Below, piece after piece: positions 10,122 through 22,171 of a stretch of 64,000 bases of DNA (position 1 is its first letter; the number at the start of each line of letters is the position of its first letter). The stretch lies in NCBI GenBank assembly GCA_947625045.1, contig CANQMW010000016.1, positions 1-64,000 of the forward strand, in the 5' to 3' direction. A model generated the notes under the pieces. The model saw only the letters and a program-made list of their open reading frames with translations, made no database searches and was not told the origin of the DNA. Position numbers and translations under genes: made by a program. The DNA comes from an uncultured Oscillospiraceae bacterium (lineage in GTDB: Bacteria; Bacillota; Clostridia; Oscillospirales; Oscillospiraceae).

Positions 10122-10736
10122 ATGCATATCCCGTCGGCGCCCACGGCGGCGCTGGACCTGCTGACCTTTGACGAGGCCATGGCTCGGTCCGGGCAGGGGG
10201 ACGGCTACGACAGGGAGAAGTGGCTCTACGTGCCGGATTTTTACGCGGACTACCGGTACATATTGGGCACCCGGGGGGCCCATCCCCTTATCTGCATCGG
10301 CATCAACCCCTCCACCGCGGAGCCGGGGAACCTGGACCCCACATTGAAGAGCGTGGAGCGCATCGCCGCCGCCAACGGCTTCGACAGCTTCATCATGTTC
10401 AACGTCTACGCCCAGCGGGCCACGAGACCCCAGGACATGGAGCGGGAGATGAACCCGGCCCTGCACCGGGAGAACATGGCGGCTTTTGAATACGTGCTGG
10501 CCCACGCCGGCGCGGCCCCCGCCGTCTGGGCTGCCTGGGGAAATATTATAGAAACGCGGGGGTACTTAAAGGACTGCCTCATGGATATGCTGGACCTGGG
10601 ACGGCAATACGGGGCGGTGTGGTACACCGCCGGGCCCCGGTCCAAGCGGGGCCACCCCCATCACCCGCTGTATTTAAAGAGCGGCAGCCCGCTGGACCGG
10701 TTTGACCCGGCGGCCTACTGCGAGAACTGTCTTTAA
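10122..10736 (+). CDS. DUF1643 domain protein
   Basis: Cytoplasmic protein of 204 aa matching DUF1643: YRYILGTRG, then ICIGINPSTAEP, then FIMFNVYAQRAT, and a C-terminal KRGHPHHPLYL. Function is unknown for the family. It is divergent from the U32 gene and 14 nt upstream of the Mbeg1-like gene, with which it may be cotranscribed. I chose the ATG at 10122; a TATAAT (10092-10097) lies close upstream as a possible -10, without a good -35. Confidence 0.85.
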   Translation: MHIPSAPTAALDLLTFDEAMARSGQGDGYDREKWLYVPDFYADYRYILGTRGAHPLICIGINPSTAEPGNLDPTLKSVERIAAANGFDSFIMFNVYAQRATRPQDMEREMNPALHRENMAAFEYVLAHAGAAPAVWAAWGNIIETRGYLKDCLMDMLDLGRQYGAVWYTAGPRSKRGHPHHPLYLKSGSPLDRFDPAAYCENCL

Positions 10737-10750
10737 GGGAGGGAGAGACT

Positions 10751-11863
10751 ATGGCCGACCTATTCGATTACCTTGCCTGGCGGGGGGACCTTACCCTGCG
10801 GCAGAGCCCCTTCAACGAGATCGACGGGATGATCCTGTCCCGGTTCGCCTATGTACCCTTTGAGAGCTTCACCCAGCCGCTGCCCAAGCGGTTCATCTCC
10901 ATCCGCGACCTGGCGGCCCAGGCCATGGCGGACACGAACCTGAAGGTGGGGGAGCACTGGAGGCAGCGGGACAACGAGCTCTTGCCGGCTCTGGCGGCCA
11001 GCGGCCGGTACGGAGCGCTGGAAGTGGGCTTTCACGGCAACGTCCTGGACGACGTATTGCAGACCCAGTTCTCCGCCGTGACAGTGCGGCTGGACGAGGA
11101 CCTCTGCGCCATCGTGTTCCGGGGCACGGACAGCACGGTCATCGGCTGGAAGGAGGACATGAACATGTCCTTCCGCTGCCCGGTGCCGGGCCAGAAGCTG
11201 GCGGCGGACTATGTGGACCGCATCTGGGAGAAGGTGGGCGGCCGGCTCATCCTGTGCGGCCACTCCAAGGGCGGGAATCTCGCGGTATACGCCGGGGCCT
11301 TCTGCGGCAAGGATGTGCAGGATAAGATAGACGCGGTCTATAACTACGACGGCCCGGGCTTTTACGACAACATCATCGACACGGACGGCTACCAGGCCAT
11401 CCGGGAGCGGATACATACCTTCGTGCCCCAGTCCTCCGTGGTGGGCATGCTCATGGGCCACCCGGAGGGCCACACGGTGGTCCACTCCACCGAGTCGGGC
11501 CTGAGCCAGCACGACATCTACTCCTGGGAGGTGCTGGGCGCCGGGTTCGTGGCCCTGGAGACCGTCACCGGCAGCAGCCGGTTCGTGGACGCCACCATCA
11601 AGGACTGGACCAAGGACATGACCCCGGAGCAGTTCGAGGGCTTCGTGGACACGGTGTACACGGTGCTGACGGACACCCAGATGAGCACCATGCACGAGAT
11701 GAAGGAGAACTGGATGGGCGCGGCCTGGAGCATGGTCAAGTCCGTGGCGGGCATGGACGAGAAGATGCGCGCCGCGGCCTATGAGGCGCTGAAGATGCTG
11801 GCCAAGAGCGCCGGCCGGGAGGCCATGGAGGCGGGCAAAGAGGCCATCGGCGCAGGGGTATAA
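10751..11863 (+). CDS. Mbeg1-like (DUF2974) alpha/beta hydrolase
   Basis: Predicted lipase-type alpha/beta hydrolase (370 aa). The nucleophile elbow is GHSKGG, with preceding IVFRGTDSTVIGWKEDM as in the class 3 lipase/DUF2974 fold, and FNEIDGMILSRFAYVPFE at the N-terminus is characteristic of the family. The C-terminal 60 residues are helical and alanine-rich. The catalytic serine is clear; Asp and His partners are probably in the region of YNYDGPGFYD and the later H residues. No signal peptide. Substrate unknown. AGGGAGG precedes the ATG. Confidence 0.88.
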   Translation: MADLFDYLAWRGDLTLRQSPFNEIDGMILSRFAYVPFESFTQPLPKRFISIRDLAAQAMADTNLKVGEHWRQRDNELLPALAASGRYGALEVGFHGNVLDDVLQTQFSAVTVRLDEDLCAIVFRGTDSTVIGWKEDMNMSFRCPVPGQKLAADYVDRIWEKVGGRLILCGHSKGGNLAVYAGAFCGKDVQDKIDAVYNYDGPGFYDNIIDTDGYQAIRERIHTFVPQSSVVGMLMGHPEGHTVVHSTESGLSQHDIYSWEVLGAGFVALETVTGSSRFVDATIKDWTKDMTPEQFEGFVDTVYTVLTDTQMSTMHEMKENWMGAAWSMVKSVAGMDEKMRAAAYEALKMLAKSAGREAMEAGKEAIGAGV

Positions 11864-11864
11864 G

Positions 11865-11900
11865 AAAACGGAGACGGGATGGGTTCCCGTCTCCGTTTTT
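11865..11900. terminator. Bidirectional terminator
   Basis: Fourteen-bp stem (11865-11878 with 11886-11899), A-rich on the left and T-rich on the right, between the convergent Mbeg1-like and azlD genes. It serves both strands. Confidence 0.85.
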
Positions 11901-11911
11901 ATGGGGTCCGG

Positions 11912-12238
11912 TCAGATGAGCCGGATGAGTATCATATAGATGGCCGTGCCGGAGAGGATGCTTATGAGGGAGTTTTTCCGCCAGACCTGCAAAGCTACCA
12001 CCGCTGCGGCGGCGATGAGCTCCGGCAGACCGTAGGGGGCCTGGGCGAAGGTCATGTCCTTCAGGCAGTATATCACCAGCATGCCGATGATGGCCTGGGG
12101 CAGCACCTGGCCCAGATAGGCCACATAGGCGGGGATCCGCTTTCCCCGGCGGAAGATGAGAAAGGGCAGGGCCCTGAGGAGAATGGTGACGATGCTCATG
12201 GCGGCCACCAGCGCCGCGGCGTGGATGTTCCCGCTCAT
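11912..12238 (-). CDS. azlD: AzlD-type branched-chain amino acid export subunit
   Basis: Small membrane partner (108 aa) of the AzlCD/YgaZH branched-chain amino acid exporter. Three or four hydrophobic segments are visible, with the AzlD-like core TILLRALPFLIFR...PAYVAYLGQVLPQAIIGML. The start codon overlaps the azlC stop (ATGA), giving translational coupling. Substrate is inferred from the family. Confidence 0.9.
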   Translation of the reverse strand: MSGNIHAAALVAAMSIVTILLRALPFLIFRRGKRIPAYVAYLGQVLPQAIIGMLVIYCLKDMTFAQAPYGLPELIAAAAVVALQVWRKNSLISILSGTAIYMILIRLI

Positions 12239-12957
12239 TTCGCCGTCCCCTTTCCGCTGAGGCGGGGCCGCAGCGCCGTCAGCGACGCTGTGATCACCAG
12301 CATGGCGGGGATGAGGAAATCGTCCGGGCCGAACAGGAGAAGGCACGCGAGGCTCCCAACGAGCCCCACCACCGCGGGGGTGTGTTCATGGGAGTCCAGC
12401 CACTGCTGGGTGAAGGACGCGATGAAAAGCGCGGTCATGGAAAACTCGATGCCCGCGGTGTTGAAAGGAAGCGCCGCGCCCAGGATGCTCCCCAGCACGC
12501 AGCCCGCCACCCAGTAGCACTGGTCGAACAGGGACACCAGAAACCGGTATTTGTCCGGGTCCGCCCCCGCCGGGACCTTGCCGTCGCAGAGAAGAGAGTA
12601 GGTCTCGTCCGTCAGGGCGAAGATGAGGTAGGGCTTATATTTCCCCGCGTTTTGGTAGCGCTCGATCATGGATACGCTGTAAAAAAGATGCCGGGCGTTG
12701 ACCATGACGGTGGTCAGTATGGCCGTGATCACCGACGCGCCCCCGGCCAGAAGCCCCACGCCCACATACTGCATGGAGCCGGCGTAGATAAGAAGAGCCA
12801 TGGCGAAGGACCAGGCTACCCCGTAGCCCGCGTCGTGCAGCAGGATGCCGAAGCCGATGCCCAGCACCACGTACCCCGCCATGACGGGCACGGATGTGAT
12901 GAAGGCCTCTTTGACGGCGCCGGCAGGCCGTGCCGGCGGCTTTTGCGCTTGGTTCAT
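12235..12957 (-). CDS. azlC: AzlC-type branched-chain amino acid exporter
   Basis: Inner-membrane large subunit (240 aa) of an AzlCD exporter. The segment VMAGYVVLGIGFGILLHDAG followed by YAGSMQYVGVGLLAGGAS and VNARHLFYSVSM is diagnostic of AzlC/YgaZ. I chose ATG 12957, which follows GAGGTGG at normal spacing; an upstream GTG is in frame. A consensus promoter lies 25 nt upstream, and azlD is translationally coupled downstream. Confidence 0.93.
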   Translation of the reverse strand: MNQAQKPPARPAGAVKEAFITSVPVMAGYVVLGIGFGILLHDAGYGVAWSFAMALLIYAGSMQYVGVGLLAGGASVITAILTTVMVNARHLFYSVSMIERYQNAGKYKPYLIFALTDETYSLLCDGKVPAGADPDKYRFLVSLFDQCYWVAGCVLGSILGAALPFNTAGIEFSMTALFIASFTQQWLDSHEHTPAVVGLVGSLACLLLFGPDDFLIPAMLVITASLTALRPRLSGKGTAK

Positions 12958-12980
12958 GTCTCTTTCCACCTCGTTCGCCT

Positions 12981-13009
12981 ATTATACGTGAAATTTCGCT
13001 TGCGTGCAA
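12981..13009 (-). promoter_or_regulatory. Sigma-A promoter for azlCD
   Basis: Minus strand: TTGCAC (13004-13009), 17-bp spacer, TATAAT (12981-12986). Confidence 0.8.
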
Positions 13010-13066
13010 CTGTTCACAGTGCATAAGTGTTTTTGTGAAAAAACGGGCAAAATTGGCAATTTCCTA

Positions 13067-13095
13067 TTGCAACGAGGGGCAAGTCCGTGTATTAT
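13067..13095 (+). promoter_or_regulatory. Promoter of the V-type ATPase operon
   Basis: TTGCAA (13067-13072), 17-bp spacer, TATTAT (13090-13095), leaving an untranslated leader of roughly 75 nt before the first gene. Confidence 0.75.
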
Positions 13096-13178
13096 AGAAA
13101 GGTAGGGCTACTATATTTTGTATATATAAACTACAGACAAAACGCTGAAAAGACCGACAGGTCGGGAGGTGCTCGAAT

Positions 13179-13492
13179 ATGTCATTGGAGGCGCTGGATA
13201 CCATCGCCCTGGCCGAGGAGAAGGCCCGCCAGATCCGTGCCGCCGCCCAGGCGGAGGCACGCAAGGCCGTGGAGGACGCCCAGTCCGCGGTGAAGGTGGC
13301 TATGGCCGCCGCCGACGGAAAGGCGGAGTCCGAGATCAAGGACCTGATCCGCAAGGCCGACGACAAGGCGAAGGAGGACGCGGGCGTGCTGGCGTCCAAC
13401 ACCCGCAACCGGGAGGCGGCCATGAAGGCCCGTGCCGACAAGAAAATGGATGAGGTCGTGGACAAGATCGTGGAAAGGATCGTGAACGGCTG

Positions 13493-13493
<1 letters not shown>
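13179..13493 (+). CDS. ntpF: V-type ATPase peripheral stalk subunit G/H (NtpF-like)
   Basis: First gene of the ATPase operon, 104 aa and almost entirely a charged Ala/Lys/Glu helix with heptad-like spacing, as expected for the peripheral-stalk coiled coil that pairs with subunit E. The opening EALDTIALAEEKARQI resembles NtpF/AtpH. GGAGGTG lies upstream of the ATG. Its TGA overlaps the ATG of subunit I. Confidence 0.85.
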
Positions 13494-15953
<2,460 letters not shown>

Positions 15954-15975
15954 GGGGCGCGAAAGGATAAACGAG

Positions 15976-16575
15976 ATGAACGGCATCGACAAGATCACGG
16001 CCCGTATCGAGACGGAGGCCGTGGCGGACGCCGCCCGTATCGCCCAGGAGACGAAGGCCCAGTGTGAGGCCATCAAGGCCGAGGGCGAGAAGAAGGCCCA
16101 GGAGGGCTATTGGGAGAAGGTCCGCCAGGGCGTGGCCTCGGCGGAGGACCGTGTCCAGCGTCTGGCGAAGACCGCCGACATGGAGGCCCGCAAGAGCGTT
16201 CTCAGCTTCAAGCAGTCCATCGTGGCCGACGCCTTCGACAGGGCGGAGAAGAAGCTGAACGCCATGGAGGGGGAGGCGTATGTCTCCTTCCTGGCGGGGC
16301 TGGCCGCCCGGGCCGCCGTGGACGGCACGGAGGAGATCGTCCTCTCCGCCGCCGATAAAAAGGCCATCGGCAAGAAGGTCGTCGACAAGGCCAACGCCGC
16401 CCTGAAGGCCGCCGGCAAGAAGGGCGGGCTCACCCTCGCCAGCACCGACGGCAGCTTTTCCAAGGGCCTGGTGGTCCGGCAGGGGAGCGTGTCCGTCAAC
16501 TGCACCCTGGAGGCCCTGATGGCCCAGGCGCGGGAGGACATGGCCTCCGACGTGGCGGCGGCGCTGTTTGGCTGA
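15976..16575 (+). CDS. ntpE: V-type ATP synthase subunit E
   Basis: Peripheral-stalk subunit (199 aa): a long Ala/Lys/Glu N-terminal helix to about residue 110 and a globular C-terminal domain ending with GLVVRQGSVSVNCTLEALM, which is conserved in NtpE/AtpE. It would pair with the G/H-like subunit encoded at the head of the operon. It lies 22 nt after ntpK. Confidence 0.92.
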   Translation: MNGIDKITARIETEAVADAARIAQETKAQCEAIKAEGEKKAQEGYWEKVRQGVASAEDRVQRLAKTADMEARKSVLSFKQSIVADAFDRAEKKLNAMEGEAYVSFLAGLAARAAVDGTEEIVLSAADKKAIGKKVVDKANAALKAAGKKGGLTLASTDGSFSKGLVVRQGSVSVNCTLEALMAQAREDMASDVAAALFG

Positions 16576-16613
16576 GCGGCCAGATCAATAGGCATGATTG
16601 AGGAGGTACTGAC

Positions 16614-17603
16614 TTGTCAAAAGTGAAAAGTACCGATTACCTGTTCCTGTCCACCTACATCCGGGCAAGGGAAAATTCCCTGCTGGGGGAGAAGCGGCTG
16701 GAACAGATGGTGGAGGCGGCGGACTTTGACGAGGCGGCCAAGACCCTGACGGAGTGCGGGTTTCCGGACCTCGCCGGGGCGGCGGACGCCCAGCTGGAGG
16801 AGGCGTTCGCCCAGCGGCGGACGGAATTTCTCGCGGAGTTTGAAAAGCTCTGTCCGGAGAAGGATCTGGTCACCGCCTACCGCCTGAAATACGACTACCA
16901 CAACGCCAAGGTCCTGGTGAAGGGCGAGGGCGGGGAGGAGCCCATGCGGCTTCTGTCCTCCTGCGGCCGGGTGGCGCCCGAGACGCTCACGGAGGCGTAC
17001 CGGAACGACGCCTGGCAGGAGGTGCCGCCGGCCCTGGCCGCGGCCATCCGGGAGGCAAGGACCACCCTGGCCCGCACGGCCAACCCCCAGCTGGCGGATA
17101 TGGGCCTGGACAAGGCCTACTTCGCCGAGATGCTCTCCCTCACCAAGACCCTGTCCACCGGGTTCTACACCGGCTATGTGCGCCTCAACATCGACGTGGC
17201 AAACCTGCGCAGCGCGGTGCGCTGCCTGCGGGGGCACATGGACGAGGGACTTCTGCGCACGGCGGTGATCCCCGGCGGCAATGTGTCGGCGGAGAGCGTG
17301 TGCCGGGTCTACGGCGAGGCCGTGACCGAGGTGTTCCACGACCGGGCGCTGGCCGCCTGCGCCGAGCTTGGGCAGCAGTCCGTGGAGGGCGCGCCTTTGG
17401 CCGCCTTCGAGCGGGCCTGCGACAACGTGCTCACGGAGTACCTAACGGCCGCCAAGCGTGTAAGCTTCGGCCCGGAGGTGGCGGTGGCGTATCTTGCCAG
17501 CCTCGAGGCGGAGATCACCGCGGCCCGGATGGTACTGCTGGGCAAGCGGGGCGGCGTGGCGCCGGAGACGCTGCGGGAAAGGTTGCGTGTGAGCTATGTA
17601 TAA
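16614..17603 (+). CDS. ntpC: V-type ATP synthase subunit C (d-type)
   Basis: Central connector (329 aa) between the rotor ring and the shaft, V-ATPase C/d family. Recognisable stretches are YLFLSTYIRARENSLL at the N-terminus and VTAYRLKYDYHNAKVLVKG. The start is TTG at 16614, 7 nt after AGGAGG; no ATG fits. The 3' end overlaps ntpG/F by 8 nt. Confidence 0.93.
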   Translation: MSKVKSTDYLFLSTYIRARENSLLGEKRLEQMVEAADFDEAAKTLTECGFPDLAGAADAQLEEAFAQRRTEFLAEFEKLCPEKDLVTAYRLKYDYHNAKVLVKGEGGEEPMRLLSSCGRVAPETLTEAYRNDAWQEVPPALAAAIREARTTLARTANPQLADMGLDKAYFAEMLSLTKTLSTGFYTGYVRLNIDVANLRSAVRCLRGHMDEGLLRTAVIPGGNVSAESVCRVYGEAVTEVFHDRALAACAELGQQSVEGAPLAAFERACDNVLTEYLTAAKRVSFGPEVAVAYLASLEAEITAARMVLLGKRGGVAPETLRERLRVSYV

Positions 17604-17916
17604 GATCGCCGTCATCGGCAGCCCGGACACGGTCATCGGCTTCAAGGCCCTGGGCCTGGACACATTCCCCGTGCGCCAGCCGGAGGAGGCCCATAAGATA
17701 TTCAGGGCCATCACCAAGGCCGACCAGCCGGACGAGTACGCCATCATCTATCTGGAGGAGAACCTGGCGGAGGCCCTGAAAGCGGACATCGACCGCTTCA
17801 AGGACGTGCCCCGTCCCGCGGTGATCCTCATCCCCGGCAAGGACGGCTCCCTGGGCCTGGGCCAGTCGGCCCTGCAGGCCGCGGTGGAGCGGGCCGTGGG
17901 CGTCAATATCCTTTAA
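17596..17916 (+). CDS. ntpG: V-type ATP synthase subunit F
   Basis: Small Rossmann-like shaft subunit (106 aa) called F in archaeal and NtpG in enterococcal naming. It begins KIAVIGSPDTVIGFKALGLD and has YAIIYLEENLAE, as in the family, and ends with PAVILIPGKDGSLGLG. It overlaps the previous gene, which supports cotranslation. Confidence 0.92.
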   Translation: MYKIAVIGSPDTVIGFKALGLDTFPVRQPEEAHKIFRAITKADQPDEYAIIYLEENLAEALKADIDRFKDVPRPAVILIPGKDGSLGLGQSALQAAVERAVGVNIL

Positions 17917-17973
17917 TAGTAAGATATCACTCCTTCTTGGGAAGGCACATTTTTACCGAAAGAAGGTCAAAGC

Positions 17974-19740
17974 ATGAGCGGAACGATCACAAAAGTTTCC
18001 GGCCCGCTGGTCGTGGCCACCGGCCTTGCCGACGCCAACGTCTCCGACGTGGTGCGCGTGGGCGGCCAGCGCCTGATCGGCGAGATCCTTCAGATGAAGG
18101 GAGACAGCGCCTCCATCCAGGTCTATGAGGAGACCTCCGGCCTGGGGCCCGGCGCCCAGGTGGAGACCACCGGCACGCCCCTGAGCGTGGAGCTGGGGCC
18201 CGGACTGCTGACCAATATATACGACGGCATCCAGCGCCCCCTGACGGAGATCCGCGACGCCACCGGCGACACCATCGCCCGCGGCGTGGAAGTGGCGAGC
18301 CTGAACCGCAAAAAGCAGTGGGACTTCGTCCCCGCGGTGAAGAAGGGCGATGTTGTGAAGCCCGGCGACGTGCTGGGCACGGTCCAGGAGACCACCGCGA
18401 TCCTGCACAAGATCATGGTCCCCGTGGGCGTTACCGGCGTCATCCAGTCCATCTCCGGCGGCAAGTACACCGTGGACGAGACCGTGGCTGTTGTGAAGGA
18501 CGAAAAGGGCGGCGAACACAAGGTCACCATGATGCAGAAGTGGCCTGTGCGCGTGGCCCGGCCCTATAAGCACAAGTACATGCCCAGCCGGCCCATGAAC
18601 AGCGGCCAGCGTGTCATCGACACCCTGTTCCCCATCGCCAAGGGCGGCACGGCCGCCGTGCCCGGCCCCTTCGGCAGCGGCAAGACCGTGGTCCAGCACC
18701 AGCTGGCCAAGTGGTCCGACGTGGACATCGTGGTCTACATCGGCTGCGGCGAGCGGGGCAACGAGATGACCGACGTGCTGATGGAGTTCCCCGAGCTGAA
18801 GGACCCCCGCTCCGGCGAGAGCCTGATGCAGCGGACCGTGCTCATCGCCAACACCTCCGATATGCCCGTGGCGGCCCGTGAGGCCAGCATCTACACCGGC
18901 ATCACCATTGCCGAGTACTTCCGGGACATGGGCTACGACGTGGCCGTCCTGGCCGACTCCACCTCCCGCTGGGCCGAGGCCCTGCGTGAGATGAGCGGCC
19001 GTCTGGAGGAGATGCCCGGCGAGGAGGGCTACCCCGCCTACCTTGCCAGCCGCCTGGCCCAGTACTACGAGCGGGCCGGCGTGGTGGAATGCCTGGGCTC
19101 CGACAGCCGTCAGGGCTCCATCACCGCCATCGGCGCCGTGTCCCCCCCGGGCGGCGATACCTCCGAGCCCGTCAGCCAGTCAACCATGCGCATCGTCAAG
19201 GTGTTCTGGGGCCTGGACAGCTCCCTGGCCTATGCCCGTCACTTCCCGGCCATCAACTGGCTGACGTCCTACAGCCTGTATGTGGACACCCTGAAGGACT
19301 GGTACGACGAGCAGTTCCCCGGCTTCATGGCATTGCGTGACAAGGCCATGGCCATCCTCCAGGAGGAGGAGAGCCTCAACGAGATCGTGAAGCTGGTGGG
19401 CCGCGACAGTCTTTCCGACGCCGACCAGATGACTTTGGAGACCGCCAAGATGCTCCGGGAGGACTTTTTGCAGCAGAACGCCTTCGTGGACGAGGACGCC
19501 TATTCCTCCTACGACAAGCAGTTCCGGCTCCTGGGCCTCATCATCAAATATGACGAGCTGTGCCGGGAGGCCATGGCCAAGGGCGCGGACATGAACGGCC
19601 TGTTCTCCATCCCCGCCCGGGAGATCATCGGCCGGGCCAAGATGGTCGCTCCCGACAAGTACGCCGAGGAGTACGGCAAGATCGAAGAAGATATGAAAAA
19701 GCAGATCCAGAAGCTTTCAGCGGGAGGTGAGGACCAGTGA
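17974..19740 (+). CDS. ntpA: V-type ATP synthase catalytic subunit A
   Basis: Catalytic subunit (588 aa). Walker A is [13 protein letters not shown] at about residue 230; the segment [15 protein letters not shown] and the arginine-containing downstream region are typical. The V-type-specific insertion near residues 110-190 is present. AGAAGG-type SD precedes the ATG. The stop overlaps the GTG start of ntpB. Confidence 0.98.
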   Translation: MSGTITKVSGPLVVATGLADANVSDVVRVGGQRLIGEILQMKGDSASIQVYEETSGLGPGAQVETTGTPLSVELGPGLLTNIYDGIQRPLTEIRDATGDTIARGVEVASLNRKKQWDFVPAVKKGDVVKPGDVLGTVQETTAILHKIMVPVGVTGVIQSISGGKYTVDETVAVVKDEKGGEHKVTMMQKWPVRVARPYKHKYMPSRPMNSGQRVIDTLFPIAKGGTAAVPGPFGSGKTVVQHQLAKWSDVDIVVYIGCGERGNEMTDVLMEFPELKDPRSGESLMQRTVLIANTSDMPVAAREASIYTGITIAEYFRDMGYDVAVLADSTSRWAEALREMSGRLEEMPGEEGYPAYLASRLAQYYERAGVVECLGSDSRQGSITAIGAVSPPGGDTSEPVSQSTMRIVKVFWGLDSSLAYARHFPAINWLTSYSLYVDTLKDWYDEQFPGFMALRDKAMAILQEEESLNEIVKLVGRDSLSDADQMTLETAKMLREDFLQQNAFVDEDAYSSYDKQFRLLGLIIKYDELCREAMAKGADMNGLFSIPAREIIGRAKMVAPDKYAEEYGKIEEDMKKQIQKLSAGGEDQ

Positions 19741-21122
19741 TCCGGGAATATCAGACGATCAGCGAGATCGCCAGCCCTCTTATGATGGTCAAAAACGTGG
19801 AGGGCGTCACCTACGACGAGCTGGCGGAGATCGAGCTGCCCCACGGGGAAAAGCGCCGCTGCAAGGTGCTGGAGGTAGACGGCGACGTGGCCGTGGTCCA
19901 GCTGTTCGAGAGCGCCCAGGGCATCAACCTGGCCGGCTCCAAGGTCCGCTTTTTGGGCCACCCCCTGCAGCTGGGCGTTTCCGAGGACATGCTGGGCCGG
20001 GTCTTCAACGGCATGGGCGAGCCCATCGACGGCGGCCCCGCCATTTTGCCGGAGAAGTATGAGGACATCAACGGCCTGCCCATGAACCCCTCCGCCCGGG
20101 CCTACCCCGCCGAGTTCATCCAGACCGGCGTGTCCACCATCGACGGCCTCAATACCCTGGTCCGGGGCCAGAAGCTGCCTATCTTCTCCTGCTCCGGCCT
20201 GCCCCACGCGGCCCTGGCCGCCCAGATCGCCCGTCAGGCCCGTGTGCTGGGCACCGACGAGAGCTTCGCGGTGGTCTTTGCCGCCATCGGCATCACCTTC
20301 GAGGAGTCGGAGTATTTCATCAACGACTTCCGGCGCACCGGCGCCATCGACCGCACCGTGGTGTTCTCCAACCTTGCCAACGACCCCGCCGTGGAGCGCA
20401 TCTCCACCCCCCGTATGGCCCTGACGGCGGCGGAGTACCTGGCCTTCGAGAAGGACATGCATGTGCTGGTCATCCTGACCGACATCACCAACTACGCCGA
20501 GGCCCTGCGTGAGGTCTCCGCGGCCAAGAAGGAAGTCCCCGGCCGCCGCGGCTATCCCGGCTACATGTATACCGACCTGGCGACGCTCTATGAACGCGCC
20601 GGCCGGCGTGTGGGGAAGAAGGGCTCCATCACCATGATCCCCATCCTCACCATGCCCGAGGACGACAAGACCCACCCCATCCCCGACCTGACCGGCTATA
20701 TCACCGAGGGCCAGATCATCCTCTCCCGTGAGCTGCACCGCAAGGGCATCGTGCCCCCGGTGGACGTACTGCCCAGCCTCTCCCGTCTGAAGGACAAGGG
20801 CGTGGGCGAGGGCCGGACCCGCGAGGACCACGCCGGGACCATGAACCAGCTCTTCTCCGCCTATGCCGCCGGCAAGGAGGCCAAGGAGCTGATGACCATC
20901 CTGGGCGAGGCGGCCCTTTCCGAGACGGACAAGAAGTTCGCCAAATTCGCCGACGAGTTCGAGCAGCGCTACGTCAACCAGGGCAACCAGACCAACCGGT
21001 CCATCATCGAGACCCTGGACCTGGGCTGGGAGCTTCTGAGCCTGCTGCCCCGCAGCGAGCTGAAGCGCCTGAAGGTGGAGCAGATCGAGAAGTATATGCC
21101 CAAGAAGGCAGAGGAAGAATGA
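19737..21122 (+). CDS. ntpB: V-type ATP synthase subunit B
   Basis: Non-catalytic nucleotide-binding subunit (461 aa). The P loop is degenerate ([16 protein letters not shown]), as expected for B subunits, and PVSIPSDPRS-like regions are replaced by family-typical [22 protein letters not shown] start at 19737 overlaps the ntpA TGA, with GGGAGGTG upstream. Confidence 0.97.
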   Translation: MIREYQTISEIASPLMMVKNVEGVTYDELAEIELPHGEKRRCKVLEVDGDVAVVQLFESAQGINLAGSKVRFLGHPLQLGVSEDMLGRVFNGMGEPIDGGPAILPEKYEDINGLPMNPSARAYPAEFIQTGVSTIDGLNTLVRGQKLPIFSCSGLPHAALAAQIARQARVLGTDESFAVVFAAIGITFEESEYFINDFRRTGAIDRTVVFSNLANDPAVERISTPRMALTAAEYLAFEKDMHVLVILTDITNYAEALREVSAAKKEVPGRRGYPGYMYTDLATLYERAGRRVGKKGSITMIPILTMPEDDKTHPIPDLTGYITEGQIILSRELHRKGIVPPVDVLPSLSRLKDKGVGEGRTREDHAGTMNQLFSAYAAGKEAKELMTILGEAALSETDKKFAKFADEFEQRYVNQGNQTNRSIIETLDLGWELLSLLPRSELKRLKVEQIEKYMPKKAEEE

Positions 21123-21152
21123 CCGTTCATGCGGTCACTGTGAGGTGATTTT

Positions 21153-21806
21153 ATGCCTAAAAGTGCCGTGACGCCGACCCGGATGGTGCTGAACCAGCTG
21201 AAGGGACGGCTCCGTACCGCCAGCCGCGGCCACAAGCTCTTAAAGGACAAGCGGGACGAGGAGATGCGCCAGTTCATGGACATCGTCCGCCGCAACAAGG
21301 TCCTGCGGGAGAAGGTGGACGAGGGGCTGTCCGGTGCCTTTGCCGCCATGAGCATGGCCAGCGCCGTCATGAGCCCGGAGATGCTGGAACAGAGCCTGCT
21401 CTATGCCCGGCAGCGGATGGAGCTGGACGTGTCCCACAAGAACATCATGAGCGTGAACGTGCCGGTGTACCACTTCGACCAGCAGTCCCCGGACGAGAGC
21501 GGCCAGCTTCCCTACGGCTTTGCCCAGACCAGCGGCGAGCTGGACGACGCGCTCCGGCAGCTCTACGACGTGTTCAACGATATGCTGGAGCTGGCGGAGG
21601 TGGAGAAGACCATGCAGCTGCTGGCAGAGGACATCGAGAAGACCCGCCGCCGGGTCAACGCTCTGGAATACGTGATGATCCCGGAACTGCAGGAGAACAT
21701 CCGCTATATCACCATGAAGCTGGCGGAGAACGAGTCTGCCACCAAGGTGCGGTTGATGAAAGTCAAGGAGATGGTCCTCCAGCAGGCCCACCATTACGAG
21801 CGGTAA
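21153..21806 (+). CDS. ntpD: V-type ATP synthase subunit D
   Basis: Central shaft subunit (217 aa), two long antiparallel helices with the family opening VTPTRMVLNQLKGRLRTASRGHKLLKDKRDE and the C-terminal RRVNALEYVMIPELQ. Last gene of the operon, followed by a strong terminator. Order F-I-K-E-C-G-A-B-D matches enterococcal ntp without the H and J genes. Confidence 0.96.
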   Translation: MPKSAVTPTRMVLNQLKGRLRTASRGHKLLKDKRDEEMRQFMDIVRRNKVLREKVDEGLSGAFAAMSMASAVMSPEMLEQSLLYARQRMELDVSHKNIMSVNVPVYHFDQQSPDESGQLPYGFAQTSGELDDALRQLYDVFNDMLELAEVEKTMQLLAEDIEKTRRRVNALEYVMIPELQENIRYITMKLAENESATKVRLMKVKEMVLQQAHHYER

Positions 21807-21825
21807 AATAATAACGCGCAAAAGA

Positions 21826-21854
21826 CCCGCAGGCGACGCCTGCGGGACTTTTTT
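21826..21854 (+). terminator. Terminator of the V-type ATPase operon
   Basis: Nine-bp perfect stem (21826-21834 with 21838-21846), 3-nt loop, followed by ACTTTTTT. Confidence 0.9.
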
Positions 21855-21865
21855 ATATCTACCTA

Positions 21866-21894
21866 TTGACAGCAAGGAATGACAAGAGTATAAT
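21866..21894 (+). promoter_or_regulatory. Consensus promoter of the XRE/DUF3169 pair
   Basis: TTGACA (21866-21871), 17-bp spacer, TATAAT (21889-21894): a perfect sigma-A match. Confidence 0.88.
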
Positions 21895-21900
21895 TCAAAA

Positions 21901-21938
21901 TGACAAGGATATTTGTCAATAAGACAAAGAAGATTGTC
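21901..21938 (+). promoter_or_regulatory. Tandem operator-like dyads
   Basis: Two dyads of the form GACAA-N6-TTGTC, at 21902-21917 (extended to TGACAA/TTGTCA, 21901-21918) and 21923-21938, just downstream of the -10 and before the XRE start. Their position predicts autorepression by the XRE protein; binding is inferred. Confidence 0.6.
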
Positions 21939-21952
21939 AACGGAGGTATGCT

Positions 21953-22171
21953 ATGATCCTGTGCAACCGGCTGAAGGAGCGGCGGGCGGCCCTGAACGTG
22001 AACCAGCAGGAGATGGGCCGGCTCTGCGGCGTCTCCCGGCAGACCATCAGCCTCATCGAGCGGGGGGACTATTCTCCCTCGGTCACCCTGGCCCTGACCA
22101 TCGCGAAGGTCTGCGGCGTGGCGGTGGAGGAAGTTTTCTATCTGAAGGAGGAAGAGGAAAATGGAAAATAA
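21953..22171 (+). CDS. XRE-type HTH regulator (small)
   Basis: Single-domain DNA-binding protein (72 aa): RLKERRAALNVNQQEMGRLCGVSRQTISLIERGDYSPSVTLAL is a complete XRE helix-turn-helix. GGAGG precedes the ATG. It overlaps the membrane-protein gene by 11 nt; XRE plus DUF3169 pairs are common in Firmicutes. The dyads at the promoter suggest autoregulation. Confidence 0.93.
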   Translation: MILCNRLKERRAALNVNQQEMGRLCGVSRQTISLIERGDYSPSVTLALTIAKVCGVAVEEVFYLKEEEENGK

